Assembly (NCBI GenBank): GCA_958295715.1
Contig: OY282371.1
Span: forward strand, 2,031,697-2,095,696
Direction of reading: 5' to 3'
Source: an uncultured Dehalococcoidia bacterium
GTDB taxonomy: Bacteria; Chloroflexota; Dehalococcoidia; Lucifugimonadales; GCA-2712585
Length of the DNA stretch: 64,000 bases
A program made the translations under genes and the position numbers. Of the stretch, positions 52,004 through 61,026 are shown in pieces; the stretch's first letter is position 1, and every line of letters begins with the position of its first letter. The notes beneath the pieces are model-generated. The model was not told the DNA's origin, made no database searches, and saw nothing but the letters and a program-made list of their open reading frames with translations.

Positions 52004-53290
52004 CTAGACCGGCTCCGCCAGGACGACCCCGTCGCGCTCCGCAACCAGCCGCGCCTCCGTTATCTCGTTGACCAGCGGCGTGGAGGAGTTGGCCGTGACC
52101 TTCAGATAGTTGTCGGTTAGCCCCGCATAGACGCCGGGCCTCAACTCCCGCTCCCACAGGACGGGCCGTACGCATCCCAGCGAGCGGCGCCGGAAATCGG
52201 CGGCCTTCTGCCCGGCGAGGGCCAGCATCTCATCCATGCGCTCCCGCTTCACCCCCGGCTCAACCCGCGACTCCATGCGCGCCGCGCCGGTGCCCGGCCG
52301 CGCCGAGTAGGGGAAGACGTGAAGCCCCGCAAACCTCAGTTCCCGGCATAGGCCGAGGCTCTCGCGATGCTCCGGCCCCGACTCTCCGGGGAACCCCACC
52401 AGAACGTCGGCGGTCACGGCGGCGTGGGGGATGGCGGCGTGAATCCGTTCCACCGTTTCCCGGTACCGGCCGGCGGTGTACCGACGCCGCATACGCTTCA
52501 ACGTCGCGTCGCTCCCGCTCTGGAGGGGCATGTGGAAGTGGGGACAGAGCCGCGGGTCCTTCCAAAGCTCCAACAGGCCGGGCGAAATCTCCTGGGGCTG
52601 TAACGACGAGACCCGCAGCCGCTCAACGCCGCTTTCATCCAACAAGAGCCGGATGAGGGACGCCAGGTCCCCGTGGGGCAGGTCGAAGCCGTAAGACCCC
52701 AACTGGGTCCCCGTGAGAACAACCTCGCGATATCCGTCCTCGACACGCTCCCCTATCTGCCGCAGCAACTCCTCGGGGGGAAGGCTGCGCTCCCGGCCCC
52801 GCACCTTGGGCACGATGCAGTAGGCGCATACCTGGTTGCAACCCTCCTGAATCTTTATCATCGCCCTGGCGCGCCCCAACGTCTCCCGGCGCGCGACCGA
52901 TTCCTTCCCCTCGCCGCAGGACACTTGGGACACGCCGCGGGCTTGCAGGACGGCCTCCACCAGCCGGGGCTTGTCGCGGTTGCCGATGACCAGGTCCACG
53001 CCCTCGACCCGTCCCACCTGCTCCGGGGCGCGCTGGGCGTAGCAGCCGGTGGCCACCACCGTGAGGCCGGGATTCCTCCGGCGGGCCGCGCGCAGGGCCT
53101 GACGCGCCTTGGCGTCGGCAACGTGGGTCACGGTGCAGGAGTTGAGCACGTAGACGTCCGGCCCGGCGCTCAAGGGCGTCAGGCGGTAGCCGGCCTTCAT
53201 GAACTGCCGGGCGATGGCCTCGCTGTCGGCCTGGTTCAGCTTGCAGCCGTGGGTCTCGATGGCCACGGAGCCAGTGATTGACGCGGTCAT
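52004..53290 (-). CDS. mtaB: tRNA t6A37 methylthiotransferase MtaB
   Basis: 428 aa radical SAM methylthiotransferase adding a methylthio group to t6A37 of tRNA. The N-terminal UPF0004 domain carries the first cluster cysteines (HGCKLNQAD, LNSCTVTHVAD and ATGCYAQ). The radical SAM motif C-x3-C-x2-C is in GCNQVCAYCIVP. A TRAM-like C-terminal domain follows. HGCKLNQ and CTVT favour MtaB over MiaB or RimO. It complements the t6A genes tsaE and tsaB in this window. Confidence 0.93.
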   Translation of the reverse strand: MTASITGSVAIETHGCKLNQADSEAIARQFMKAGYRLTPLSAGPDVYVLNSCTVTHVADAKARQALRAARRRNPGLTVVATGCYAQRAPEQVGRVEGVDLVIGNRDKPRLVEAVLQARGVSQVSCGEGKESVARRETLGRARAMIKIQEGCNQVCAYCIVPKVRGRERSLPPEELLRQIGERVEDGYREVVLTGTQLGSYGFDLPHGDLASLIRLLLDESGVERLRVSSLQPQEISPGLLELWKDPRLCPHFHMPLQSGSDATLKRMRRRYTAGRYRETVERIHAAIPHAAVTADVLVGFPGESGPEHRESLGLCRELRFAGLHVFPYSARPGTGAARMESRVEPGVKRERMDEMLALAGQKAADFRRRSLGCVRPVLWERELRPGVYAGLTDNYLKVTANSSTPLVNEITEARLVAERDGVVLAEPV

Positions 53291-53896
53291 TGGCCAGCCT
53301 TTCTTGAATTCGGCGGCGCGCGCCGGCTGCGGGACATGGCGCGGCGCCGCTTAAATGATATCAGCCGCCGCCCCTTTCCGTCATTCCCGCCCTTCTTATC
53401 CGTCATTCCCGCGTAGGCGGGAAGGGCGCGTGCGCCCGCTTTGTTTTTAAGAGGGTTGGTCGCCTCCCATCCGTCATTCCCGCGTAGGCGGGAATCCATC
53501 CCCTCTTGACCTTGCGCCGGGACAACCGCTCCACGGCGCGCGCTCCCATCCGTATGAGCGTCCCGGATTGGCGCCTTCCGGCTCTCGCCCACAGTTATTA
53601 TCCGTAATGGTTGGATGGTCTGTTAATCTGATGATAGGAGGGAAGATGGATTCCCGCCTTCGCGGGAATGACGAGAGTGGGGGGCGGGAATGACGGACAG
53701 GGGCGGGGAATCCGAAGCCCTCAACGCAAAACCAGCGCTCTTCAAAACTTAAGTGGGCGCGCGCGCCCTTCCCGCCTGCGCGGATAATGACGGACAGGGG
53801 CGGGGAATCCGAAGCCCCCAACGCAAAACCAGCGCTCTTCAAAGCAAAGTGGGCGCCTGCGCCCTTCCCGCCTGCGCGGGAATGACGGAACGCGGG
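53291..53896. repeat. Repeat-rich intergenic region
   Basis: 606 bp without a gene. dRS3-like palindromes lie at 53405-53424, 53476-53495 and 53650-53669. Composite copies lie at about 53405-53460 (minus), 53716-53790 and 53820-53885; the last two form a direct repeat of about 104 bp containing GAATCCGAAGCCC. The final copy runs up to the stop codon of the Lrp-type gene and might serve as its terminator hairpin. Confidence 0.75.
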
Positions 53897-54337
53897 CTAG
53901 AGGTCCAGGTCGTAGGTGAGCTTCTTGATGGTGAGGTTCACAAAGGTCTCGGTCCTGGTTATCCCGGGTATGGAGCCTATCTTGGTCCGGAGGAAGACCC
54001 CAAGGTCCTCGGTGGATTCCATGCCCAGCCAGGCGAAGACGTCGAAGGCCCCGGTGGTGATGGCCACGTAGTGGACGCGCTCCATGGCGGTGATGGCGTC
54101 GGCCACGGTGTCCAGGTGACCCGGGGCCGTTTGCAGTCCGATGAGGGCCACGGTGGAGTAGCCCATCTTGTCGAGGTTGGGAACGGCGACGATGTTGATG
54201 ACGTCTTCGTCAACGAGTCTCCGCAGCCGCCGGCGAACGGTCCCTTCGCTGACGCTTACGTCCCTGGCTATCCGGGCGTTGGAGGCCCGCCCATCCTCCA
54301 TCAGTATCTTTACAATCGCCCGATCTTTCTCATCCAT
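53897..54337 (-). CDS. Lrp/AsnC family transcriptional regulator
   Basis: 146 aa: N-terminal HTH (RIARDVSVSEGTVRRRLRRL) and a C-terminal RAM/ligand-binding domain with AVPNLDKMGYSTVALIGLQ and GAFDVFAWLGMES. These proteins respond to amino acids and often act locally. It is transcribed away from tRNA-Ser-miaB, with a strong promoter upstream. Confidence 0.92.
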   Translation of the reverse strand: MDEKDRAIVKILMEDGRASNARIARDVSVSEGTVRRRLRRLVDEDVINIVAVPNLDKMGYSTVALIGLQTAPGHLDTVADAITAMERVHYVAITTGAFDVFAWLGMESTEDLGVFLRTKIGSIPGITRTETFVNLTIKKLTYDLDL

Positions 54338-54381
54338 TTAATCCCTGTCAACCTCGCGCCCAAGAGTTTCGAAGCTGTGGT

Positions 54382-54410
54382 ATAATAGGCTAAAATACGA
54401 ATCCTGTCAA
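54382..54410 (-). promoter_or_regulatory. Promoter of the Lrp-type gene
   Basis: On the minus strand TTGACA (54410-54405), 17-bp spacer, TATTAT (54387-54382), about 45 bp before the start codon. A TATAAT also reads on the plus strand at 54381-54386, so the site may be bidirectional. Confidence 0.7.
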
Positions 54411-54588
54411 TAGCCCTGTGTCTATAAACGATAGCGTTAGTTTACAGGCCTCTGACGATGGAAATGCAGAAGCGGCCCAAGGTTCCAACGCCGTCGCGCC
54501 GGCCTGAGGCCACCAATTCACGGCCTAAAACTCGTGGCTTTAGATTAGCGCTCTCTCTAAAGGTTTGATATAGTTTTTAGGGCATGAG

Positions 54589-54680
54589 GGAGGGATCGCA
54601 TAGTGGTCTAGTGCGGGCGCCTGCTAAGCGCCTTGGCCGAGAAATCGGCCTCGTGGGTTCGAATCCCACTCCCTCCGCCA
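54589..54680 (+). tRNA. tRNA-Ser (anticodon GCT)
   Basis: 92 nt with CCA encoded. Acceptor GGAGGGA/TCCCTCC; anticodon stem GGCGC/GCGCC with loop CTGCTAA (anticodon GCT); a long variable arm pairing GGCCGA with TCGGCC; T-loop TTCGAAT. A weak -10 (TATAGT, 54569-54574) precedes it. The miaB ATG is 18 bp downstream, so cotranscription and processing are likely. Confidence 0.95.
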
Positions 54681-54697
54681 GGAGCTTGACTTAGGCT

Positions 54698-56008
54698 ATG
54701 AACAGTTTCTATATCTGGACCATCGGTTGTCAGATGAACAAGGCCGATTCCGAGCGGCTGGAAACGGCCTTGGAACAGGCCGGCCTCCACGCCGCCGCCC
54801 GGCCCGCGGAGGCCGACGTGGTGGTCCTGAACTCCTGCGTCGTGCGCCAGAGCGCCGAGGACAAGGTCGTGGGGGCCTTGGGGATGATGAAGGCGGTCAA
54901 GGGAAGGCGTCCCGGCCAGGCCCTTGCCCTGATGGGCTGCATGGTGCCCCCCAACGCCAAGGGGCTGAAGGAGCGGTTCCCCCACGTGGACGTTTTCATG
55001 CAGCCCCAACGGTTCGCCCCGCTGCTGGACCTGCTGGGAGAGCGGTTCGGGGTGGACGTGGAGGGCTGCCTGTCGTCCCTGGCCCCCAACAGGCCGGCCG
55101 TCAGCAGCTACGTGCCGGTGATTCACGGCTGCGACCTGATGTGCTCCTTCTGCATCATACCCTTCCGCCGCGGCCGGCAGGTGAGCCGTCCCATGGAGGA
55201 GATCACCCGCGAGGTGGGTCTGATGGCTGAGCGGGGAATGAAGGAGGTCACCCTTCTGGGCCAGACGGTGGACGCCTACGGCCACGACCTGCCGGAGCCC
55301 CGCGACCTGGCCGACCTGCTGGAGGCCACGAGCCGCGTGGAGGGGCTGAAGCGCCTCCGGTTCCTCACCTCCCATCCCATCTTCATGTCAGACCGGATAA
55401 TCCGCGCGGTGGGAGAGATCGACAAGGTGTGCGAGCACGTGAACCTTCCCGTCCAGTCGGGGGATGACGCGGTGCTTGCGAATATGCGACGCCGCTACGA
55501 CGAGAGGGACTACCGGCGGCTTATCGACCGCATCCGAGCCGCGGCGCCGGGCGTCTCCATCAGCACCGACATAATCGTGGGGTTCCCCGGCGAGACCGAT
55601 GAGCAGTTTGAGAGCACCCTGAATCTGGTGAAGGACACGGGCTTCGACAAGGCGCACCTGGCGGCCTACTCCCCCCGGCCCGGCACCTACGCCTACCGCA
55701 GGCTGCCGGACGACGTTCCCAAAGAGAAGAAGGTTGAGCGGCTGAAGACCCTTGAGGAGACTCAGAAGGCCATTCAGGAGCGGCGCAACCGGCGCTTCCT
55801 TGGCGAGACGGTGGAGGTCCTGGTGGACGAGCGCAAGAAGGGCAAGTGGCAGGGCAGGACCCGGGGCGATAGGCTGGTGTTCTTTGAAGACGCCGCGGAC
55901 CTGCTGGGAGAGCTTGTCGACGTGCGAATAGAGTCAACGGGCCCCTGGTCGCTGCAAGGGACGCCCGCGGCGGCCATCGGAGTCCGGAAACGGGAGGCGA
56001 CGGCATGA
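54698..56008 (+). CDS. miaB: tRNA i6A37 methylthiotransferase MiaB
   Basis: 436 aa radical SAM enzyme methylthiolating isopentenyladenosine-37. First-cluster cysteines are in TIGCQMNKADSE, LNSCVVRQSAEDK and LMGCMVPPNAK; the radical SAM motif is HGCDLMCSFCIIPFRRG. The C-terminal TRAM domain (about 365-430) contains TVEVLVDERKKGKWQGRT. GCQMNKADS and CxVR are MiaB-like. It directly follows tRNA-Ser and overlaps nadA by 4 bp. Confidence 0.93.
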   Translation: MNSFYIWTIGCQMNKADSERLETALEQAGLHAAARPAEADVVVLNSCVVRQSAEDKVVGALGMMKAVKGRRPGQALALMGCMVPPNAKGLKERFPHVDVFMQPQRFAPLLDLLGERFGVDVEGCLSSLAPNRPAVSSYVPVIHGCDLMCSFCIIPFRRGRQVSRPMEEITREVGLMAERGMKEVTLLGQTVDAYGHDLPEPRDLADLLEATSRVEGLKRLRFLTSHPIFMSDRIIRAVGEIDKVCEHVNLPVQSGDDAVLANMRRRYDERDYRRLIDRIRAAAPGVSISTDIIVGFPGETDEQFESTLNLVKDTGFDKAHLAAYSPRPGTYAYRRLPDDVPKEKKVERLKTLEETQKAIQERRNRRFLGETVEVLVDERKKGKWQGRTRGDRLVFFEDAADLLGELVDVRIESTGPWSLQGTPAAAIGVRKREATA

Positions 56009-57231
56009 CCATCAACGTCAGACAGTTCGGCGGGTTGAGCAGGGACCCCGTGCTTCCCATCACGGAGATTGAGCACTCGGCCTTCTGCAAGAGCGAGAGC
56101 GACCTGCCCGCAAAGCCCCTCCTCGACGAGATAAAGGTTAACGTCAGGTGGCAGAAGATACCCGTGAAGTACCTGCACCTGACGGCCGAGGAGCTTGACG
56201 TCCGCATTCACGAGGCCCGCGAGAAGCTGGGAAACCGGGTTGTGATACTGGGGCACCACTACCAGCGCGAGGAGGTCATCCACTACGCCGACTTCCAAGG
56301 CGACTCCTTCCTGCTGTCGCGGCAGGCGGCCAACCAGACCGAGGCCGAGCACATCATATTCTGCGGCGTCCACTTCATGGCCGAGACGGCCCGGATACTC
56401 TGCTCGCCCCAACAGCGGGTTATCCTTCCCAACATGGCGGCGGGCTGCTCCATGGCCGACATGGCCCCCACGGGCGACGCGATGGACGCCTGGGACGACC
56501 TGGAGGCGTTGCTGGGCAAAGGCGGCGTCGTTCCCATCACCTATATGAACTCCACGGCTGAGATAAAGGCCCTGTGCGGGCGCAACGGCGGGATAGTGTG
56601 CACCTCATCCAACGCCGTCCGCGTCTTCCAGTGGGCCTTCGAGCGCGGGGAACGGGTCCTGTTCCTCCCGGACCAGCACTTGGGCAGGAACACCGCCCTC
56701 AAGCTGGGCATAGACCTCGACGAGATGATAGTTTGGAGTCCCTTCAAGGCCCTCGGCGGCCACACGCCGGAACGGGTGCGATCGTCCAAGGTCATCCTGT
56801 GGCAGGGGCACTGCTCCGTCCACACGCGGTTCACCGTCAGGCAGATAAAGGCCGCCCGCGAGCGTTACCCCGGCATCAACGTAATCGTTCATCCCGAATG
56901 CACCATGGAAACGGTGCAGGCCGCCGACGTGAGCGGCTCAACGGAGGTCATCCGCAAGGCCGTCAACGAGTCGCCGCCCGGCAGCAAGTGGGCCATCGGC
57001 ACCGAGATAAGCCTGGTGAACCGCCTGGCCAAGAGCAACCCCGACAAGGTGGTTTTCTGCCTGGATCCCATCGTCTGCCCCTGCTCAACCATGTACCGCA
57101 TTCACCCCGCCTACCTCTCATGGGTCCTCGACGCCCTGGCCGCGGGGGAGTTGGTGAACGAGATACGGGTGGAAGACGAGACCATGGGCCACGCGCGAAC
57201 CGCCCTGGAGCGTATGCTCCTTGTGGGATAG
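56005..57231 (+). CDS. nadA: Quinolinate synthase
   Basis: 408 aa, with an N-terminal extension compared with the shortest NadA forms. It condenses iminoaspartate with dihydroxyacetone phosphate using a 4Fe-4S cluster. Likely cluster cysteines lie in IKALCGRNGGIVCTSSNA, HPECTMETV and DPIVCPCSTMYRIHP. GHHYQREEVI and VHFMAETARIL are typical substrate-binding segments. ATGA overlap with miaB and an 11-bp overlap with nadC show tight coupling. No nadB is adjacent. Confidence 0.95.
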   Translation: MTINVRQFGGLSRDPVLPITEIEHSAFCKSESDLPAKPLLDEIKVNVRWQKIPVKYLHLTAEELDVRIHEAREKLGNRVVILGHHYQREEVIHYADFQGDSFLLSRQAANQTEAEHIIFCGVHFMAETARILCSPQQRVILPNMAAGCSMADMAPTGDAMDAWDDLEALLGKGGVVPITYMNSTAEIKALCGRNGGIVCTSSNAVRVFQWAFERGERVLFLPDQHLGRNTALKLGIDLDEMIVWSPFKALGGHTPERVRSSKVILWQGHCSVHTRFTVRQIKAARERYPGINVIVHPECTMETVQAADVSGSTEVIRKAVNESPPGSKWAIGTEISLVNRLAKSNPDKVVFCLDPIVCPCSTMYRIHPAYLSWVLDALAAGELVNEIRVEDETMGHARTALERMLLVG

Positions 57232-58093
57232 ATGGGCCGGCGTCATCGAGGACAGGCCGGAAGTCCTGCGCCTGATTGACCTGGCCCTCGCCGAGGACCG
57301 GGCCTTTGACGACGTTACCGCCGATGCCCTCTTAGCCCGCGACGTCAGCGGAAGAGGGACCATCCGCGCCAAGGACCACGGGATCTTGGCGGGGATGCGG
57401 GTGGCCCTGAAGGTCTTTCACCGGGTCGGGGGCGTCGTCCGGACGGAGGTCCTGATGACGGACGGCCAACCCTTGAAGCCGGGCGACGCCATAATCAAGT
57501 TGTCGGGGAGCGCGTCCTCCATACTGCGGGGCGAGCGCACGGCCTTGAACTTCCTCCAGCGCATGAGCGGCATAGCCACCGAGACCTCCCGCCTGGTGGA
57601 GGCCGTGGCGGGCTATAAGGCGCGCATCGTGGACACCCGCAAGACGGCCCCCGGGCTGCGGCGGCTGGACAAGCACGCCGTGCGCGTGGGCGGCGGGTTC
57701 AACCACCGCATGGGCCTGGCCGACGGCGTCCTCATCAAGGACAACCACATCAGCGTAATGCGGCGAAAGGGAAAGAGTCTGGCGGCTATTATCAGGATGG
57801 CCGCGGCGAATGCGCCCCACACGCTGAAAATCGAGGTGGAGGTCGACTCCCTAGCCCAGGTGGAGGAGGCCTTGTCGGGAGGCGCCCACATCATCATGCT
57901 GGACGACATGTCGACGGATGAGATGCGGGAGGCCGTTGAGCTAGTGGGCGGCCGCGCCTTGGTGGAGGCCTCCGGCGGCGTCACCTACGAGAGCGTCGCG
58001 GCAGTGGCGGCCACGGGCGTCGACCTGATATCCGTTGGGGCGTTGACCCACTCCGTCAAGGCCCTGGACATTAACTTGGACCTGGTGACTTAG
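57221..58093 (+). CDS. nadC: Nicotinate-nucleotide pyrophosphorylase (carboxylating)
   Basis: 290 aa enzyme making nicotinate mononucleotide from quinolinate and PRPP. Motifs are ALAEDRAFDDVTADAL, RTALNFLQRMSGIAT, DTRKTAPGLRRLDKHAVR, GGGFNHRMGL, IEVEVDSLAQVEEAL and SVGALTHSVKALDINLD. The TTG start lies within the nadA end, with GGAG 10 bp upstream; no later in-frame ATG fits. It completes the miaB-nadA-nadC unit and converges with the aldolase gene (4-bp overlap). Confidence 0.95.
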   Translation: MWDRWAGVIEDRPEVLRLIDLALAEDRAFDDVTADALLARDVSGRGTIRAKDHGILAGMRVALKVFHRVGGVVRTEVLMTDGQPLKPGDAIIKLSGSASSILRGERTALNFLQRMSGIATETSRLVEAVAGYKARIVDTRKTAPGLRRLDKHAVRVGGGFNHRMGLADGVLIKDNHISVMRRKGKSLAAIIRMAAANAPHTLKIEVEVDSLAQVEEALSGGAHIIMLDDMSTDEMREAVELVGGRALVEASGGVTYESVAAVAATGVDLISVGALTHSVKALDINLDLVT

Positions 58094-59133
58094 GCCGGGG
58101 CCGTCTGCTCCATCTCCGGCGCGTAGGCCCCCCGCCGCGCGGCGGACGTCTGCATGGCCCTCTGTAAGAAGACGCGCTGGGCCCTCTCCACGTTCTCCGG
58201 TCTGCCGCCCCAAGCCCTCAGGGCCGCCGACTGGAGGCTGCGCCCAAAGGAGAAGCTGAGCTGCCAGGGCGCCCCCGACGCGGCGGCAAGGCGGTTTATG
58301 GCGTCCAGGTTGACCGACGCCTCCACGTCCCCCTGACCGCCGGATAGGAAGACTATGCCGGGAACCGCGGCCGGCACCGTCTCCATGAAGCAGCTCAGGG
58401 TCTTTTCCGCCACCTCCTGCGGTGACGCGCGTCCGGCGGCTGAAGCCCCGGAGACGACCATGTTCGGCTTTAGAAGCATCCCCTCCGTGGCCACCCGGTG
58501 ACGTCCCAACTGGTAGAAGACCTCCCGCAGGGTGGCGAGGGTGACCTCAAGGCACCGGTCAATGGAGTGGCCGCCATCCATGAGGACTTCAGGCTCCACG
58601 ATGGGGACAAGATTCGCCTCCTGGCTGAGGGCCGCGAACCGGGCCAGGGCGTGGGCGTTGGCGTCGATGCAGTAGGGCGTGGGGATACCCAGCCCGATGG
58701 TGATTACGGCGCGCCACTTGGTGAACCGCGCGCCAAGCTGGGCGTACTCCGCCAAGCGTTCACGGAGGCCGTCCAGCCCCTCGGTGACCATCTCGCCGGG
58801 CGCCCCGGCCAGGGGCTTGCCCCCCGCGTCCACCTTTATCCCCGGCATGATGCCCTGCCGGGTGAGGAGGTCCACCACCGGCGCGCCGTCGGAGGCCCGT
58901 TGGCGCAGGGTCTCGTCGAACAGGATTACGCCGCTTATGTAGTCGGAGGCGGGAACGCGAAAGAGCGTCTCTCTGTAGTCACGCCGGCTCTCCTCCGTGC
59001 TCTCCACGCCAATGGACTGGAACCGCCGTTGGATGGTGCCGGAGCTTTCGTCGGCGGCCAGTATCCCCTTGGCCGGCGGGACAAGGGCTTGGGCGGTCTC
59101 GGATAGCGTCTTAATGTCCTTGGGTTGCGTCAT
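58090..59133 (-). CDS. Fructose-bisphosphate aldolase, class I
   Basis: 347 aa Schiff-base aldolase of the classical (eukaryote-type) class I family. Seen are GILAADESSGTIQRRFQSIG near the N-terminus, ARFTKWRAVITIG, PIVEPEVLMDG and LLKPNMVVSG with the Schiff-base Lys, and FLSGGQGDVEASVNLDAIN. The C-terminus lacks the terminal Tyr tail of animal aldolases. It starts at ATG 59133. The neighbouring genes do not otherwise suggest glycolysis. Confidence 0.95.
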   Translation of the reverse strand: MTQPKDIKTLSETAQALVPPAKGILAADESSGTIQRRFQSIGVESTEESRRDYRETLFRVPASDYISGVILFDETLRQRASDGAPVVDLLTRQGIMPGIKVDAGGKPLAGAPGEMVTEGLDGLRERLAEYAQLGARFTKWRAVITIGLGIPTPYCIDANAHALARFAALSQEANLVPIVEPEVLMDGGHSIDRCLEVTLATLREVFYQLGRHRVATEGMLLKPNMVVSGASAAGRASPQEVAEKTLSCFMETVPAAVPGIVFLSGGQGDVEASVNLDAINRLAAASGAPWQLSFSFGRSLQSAALRAWGGRPENVERAQRVFLQRAMQTSAARRGAYAPEMEQTAPA

Positions 59134-59175
59134 TTTGAAACTCGCTAGTTGAACTGTGGGAATTCCCTCGCCGGG

Positions 59176-60060
59176 TCAGGGCCGCCGTGGATTACGGGCC
59201 GCGAAGTCGTCGGCCATCTCTAAGAAGGTGCAGAACCGGACTCCGGGATGGCTCGCAATGTAGGAGGTCAGGCGTTCCAGCATCAGAAGCACCTGGGGTC
59301 TGCCCGCCACGTCGGGGTGGATGGTGATGGGGAACACCGCGTCGTCGTATTCGCGGTACACCCAGTCGAACTGGTCCCGCCACATCTCCTCAATGTCCCG
59401 CGGGTTCACGAAGCCATGGCTGTTGGGCGAATTCTTGATGAACATCATGGGGGGCAGGTCGTCCAGATACCAACTGGCGGGTATCTCGATGAGGTCCGTC
59501 TCCCGGCCCCGCTCCAGGCGGGACATCCACGCGGAGGCGGGCTTGGAGAAGTCTATCTTGGTCCACCGGTCGCCGGCGCGGACGTAGTAGCATTCGAAGT
59601 CACGGTGCATGAGGCTGTTGTCGTACCTGATGCCGTGCTTCAACAGCAGCTCCGCGGTGACGTGGCTGAACTCCCACCAAGGGGCCACGTAGCCGGCGGG
59701 CGGACGCCCCCACACCTGGGTTATCAGGTCTATGCACCGGGTGAGGACGGCCTCTTCCTGCTCAGGGGTCATGGCGATGGGGTTCTCGTGGCAGTAGCCG
59801 TGGATGCCTATCTCGTGGCCGGCGTCGGCTATCATCCGCGTCTCTTTGGGAAAGGACTCAATGGAGTGGCCCGGGATGAACCACGAGGTCTTGATTCCCA
59901 GGCGGTCGAAGAGCTTCAAGAGGCGGGGCGTCCCGACTTCACCCGCGAAGACGCCTCTGGATATGTCGCTGGGCGAGTCCTCGCCGCCGTAGGACCCCAG
60001 CCAACCCGCCACGGCGTCGACGTGGACTCCGTAGCCGCATAATATCCGCTTCTCGGACAT
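59176..60060 (-). CDS. Polysaccharide deacetylase family protein
   Basis: 294 aa NodB-fold protein of the PuuE/allantoinase-like or peptidoglycan-deacetylase group. Asp in [11 protein letters not shown], His residues in [11 protein letters not shown] and a proline-rich strand YVAPWWEFS are consistent with the metal site. The absence of a signal peptide and the [15 protein letters not shown] segment favour a cytoplasmic C-N hydrolase over a cell-wall enzyme. The substrate is not known. Confidence 0.88.
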   Translation of the reverse strand: MSEKRILCGYGVHVDAVAGWLGSYGGEDSPSDISRGVFAGEVGTPRLLKLFDRLGIKTSWFIPGHSIESFPKETRMIADAGHEIGIHGYCHENPIAMTPEQEEAVLTRCIDLITQVWGRPPAGYVAPWWEFSHVTAELLLKHGIRYDNSLMHRDFECYYVRAGDRWTKIDFSKPASAWMSRLERGRETDLIEIPASWYLDDLPPMMFIKNSPNSHGFVNPRDIEEMWRDQFDWVYREYDDAVFPITIHPDVAGRPQVLLMLERLTSYIASHPGVRFCTFLEMADDFAARNPRRP

Positions 60061-60163
60061 GGCCGCCTCCTTAGACGCTGAGCTAGGGGTAGAATAGCGC
60101 CCGCAGCGGGCGTGGACAACCGGGGCGGCGTCCGTTTTCCCCGGTTTAGCGAGGGGTCGGTTC

Positions 60164-60193
60164 TTGACACCCGCGCCGGCCGCCGCCTACAAT
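60164..60193 (+). promoter_or_regulatory. tetR-mqn promoter
   Basis: TTGACA (60164-60169), 18-bp spacer, TACAAT (60188-60193), giving a start near 60200 at the operator. Confidence 0.65.
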
Positions 60194-60200
60194 GGCGCAT

Positions 60201-60214
60201 ACCGACTGGTCGGT
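60201..60214 (+). promoter_or_regulatory. TetR-type operator
   Basis: Perfect inverted repeat ACCGAC-TG-GTCGGT at the predicted transcription start, followed by another CGGT. Palindromes of this type are typical TetR-family sites, and the position would allow autorepression. Confidence 0.6.
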
Positions 60215-60310
60215 CGGTTATGATGAGAGAGCGGCCTATGATAACAAAATCCACCATCCGCCGGTTGCCCCGGCCCCAACGAGCCGGTCGCCGCCAGGCG
60301 TAAACGCGCT

Positions 60311-60432
60311 ATGTTAACCAAGACCAACGCCCGCGACCCGCGATAGGATACGGAAACGGACCATGGTAACCAAGACCAACGCCCGCGACCCGCGATAGGA
60401 TACGCAAACGGACCATGTTAACCAAGACCAAC
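60311..60432 (+). repeat. 52-bp tandem repeat of the tetR start region
   Basis: Two full 52-bp units (60311-60362 and 60363-60414) and a partial third at 60415 that is the start of the real gene. The unit is not a multiple of three, and each upstream copy has a stop after 11 codons. Confidence 0.85.
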
Positions 60433-61026
60433 GCTCGCAATAGAATAATGGAGGCCGCCCAGACGGTCTTTGCCGAGCGGGGTTATCACGACGCCGCCAT
60501 GGACGAGATTGTGCGCGGCGCCGACGTGTCCAAGGGCGGGCTGTACTTCCACTTTCCCAGCAAGGAGAAGCTGTTCTTCGCCGTCATGGACCACCTGGGC
60601 GCGCGGCTGGTGGAGCGCATCCGGTCTGCCATCGCCAAGGAATCCGACCCGGTGGCGCGGCTGGAAATCGCCCTTGAGACCGTACTGACCACCCTGGGCA
60701 AGCGGCGCCGGCTGGCCAAGCTGCTGCTGGTCCAGGGCTACAGCATGGGCAACGCCTTCGAAAAGAAGCGCGTGGCCATCTACTCCCAATTCGCCTCCCT
60801 CATCAAGGACAACCTCGACCTGGCGGTGAAAGACGGGGCCGCGGCTCCCATGAACACCGAGGTCGTTTCCCACCTATGGGTGGGGGCCGTCAACGAGACG
60901 CTGATTCGCTGGCTCTACACCGGCGCGCCGGCCCCCGTCGCCGAGGCCCTGCCGGAGATAAAGCGGCTCCTGCTGAGGGGCATCGGAGCCGAGCCTAAAG
61001 GTTTAGAATGGAGAAAAGCGCCATGA
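60415..61026 (+). CDS. TetR/AcrR family transcriptional regulator
   Basis: 203 aa. The N-terminal HTH is RIMEAAQTVFAERGYHDAAM and VSKGGLYFHFPSKEKLF; the C-terminal ligand domain is TetR_C-like. The gene overlaps mqnE by 19 bp, so it is the first gene of the menaquinone transcript. A palindromic operator at its own promoter suggests autoregulation and control of mqnE-mqnA-mqnC by an unknown ligand. Confidence 0.92.
   Translation: MLTKTNARNRIMEAAQTVFAERGYHDAAMDEIVRGADVSKGGLYFHFPSKEKLFFAVMDHLGARLVERIRSAIAKESDPVARLEIALETVLTTLGKRRRLAKLLLVQGYSMGNAFEKKRVAIYSQFASLIKDNLDLAVKDGAAAPMNTEVVSHLWVGAVNETLIRWLYTGAPAPVAEALPEIKRLLLRGIGAEPKGLEWRKAP

Larger units (their letters stand above)
60061..60414 (+). promoter_or_regulatory. 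tetR upstream region with tandem start-site duplication
   Basis: Contains the tetR promoter and operator, a possible 27-codon leader ORF from ATG 60220 to TAA 60303, and a 52-bp repeat. The repeat places ATG-containing copies of the tetR start at 60311 and 60363. These two encode only 11-residue peptides (MLTKTNARDPR and MVTKTNARDPR) ending in TAG. The third copy, at 60415, is the true start. Confidence 0.7.
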
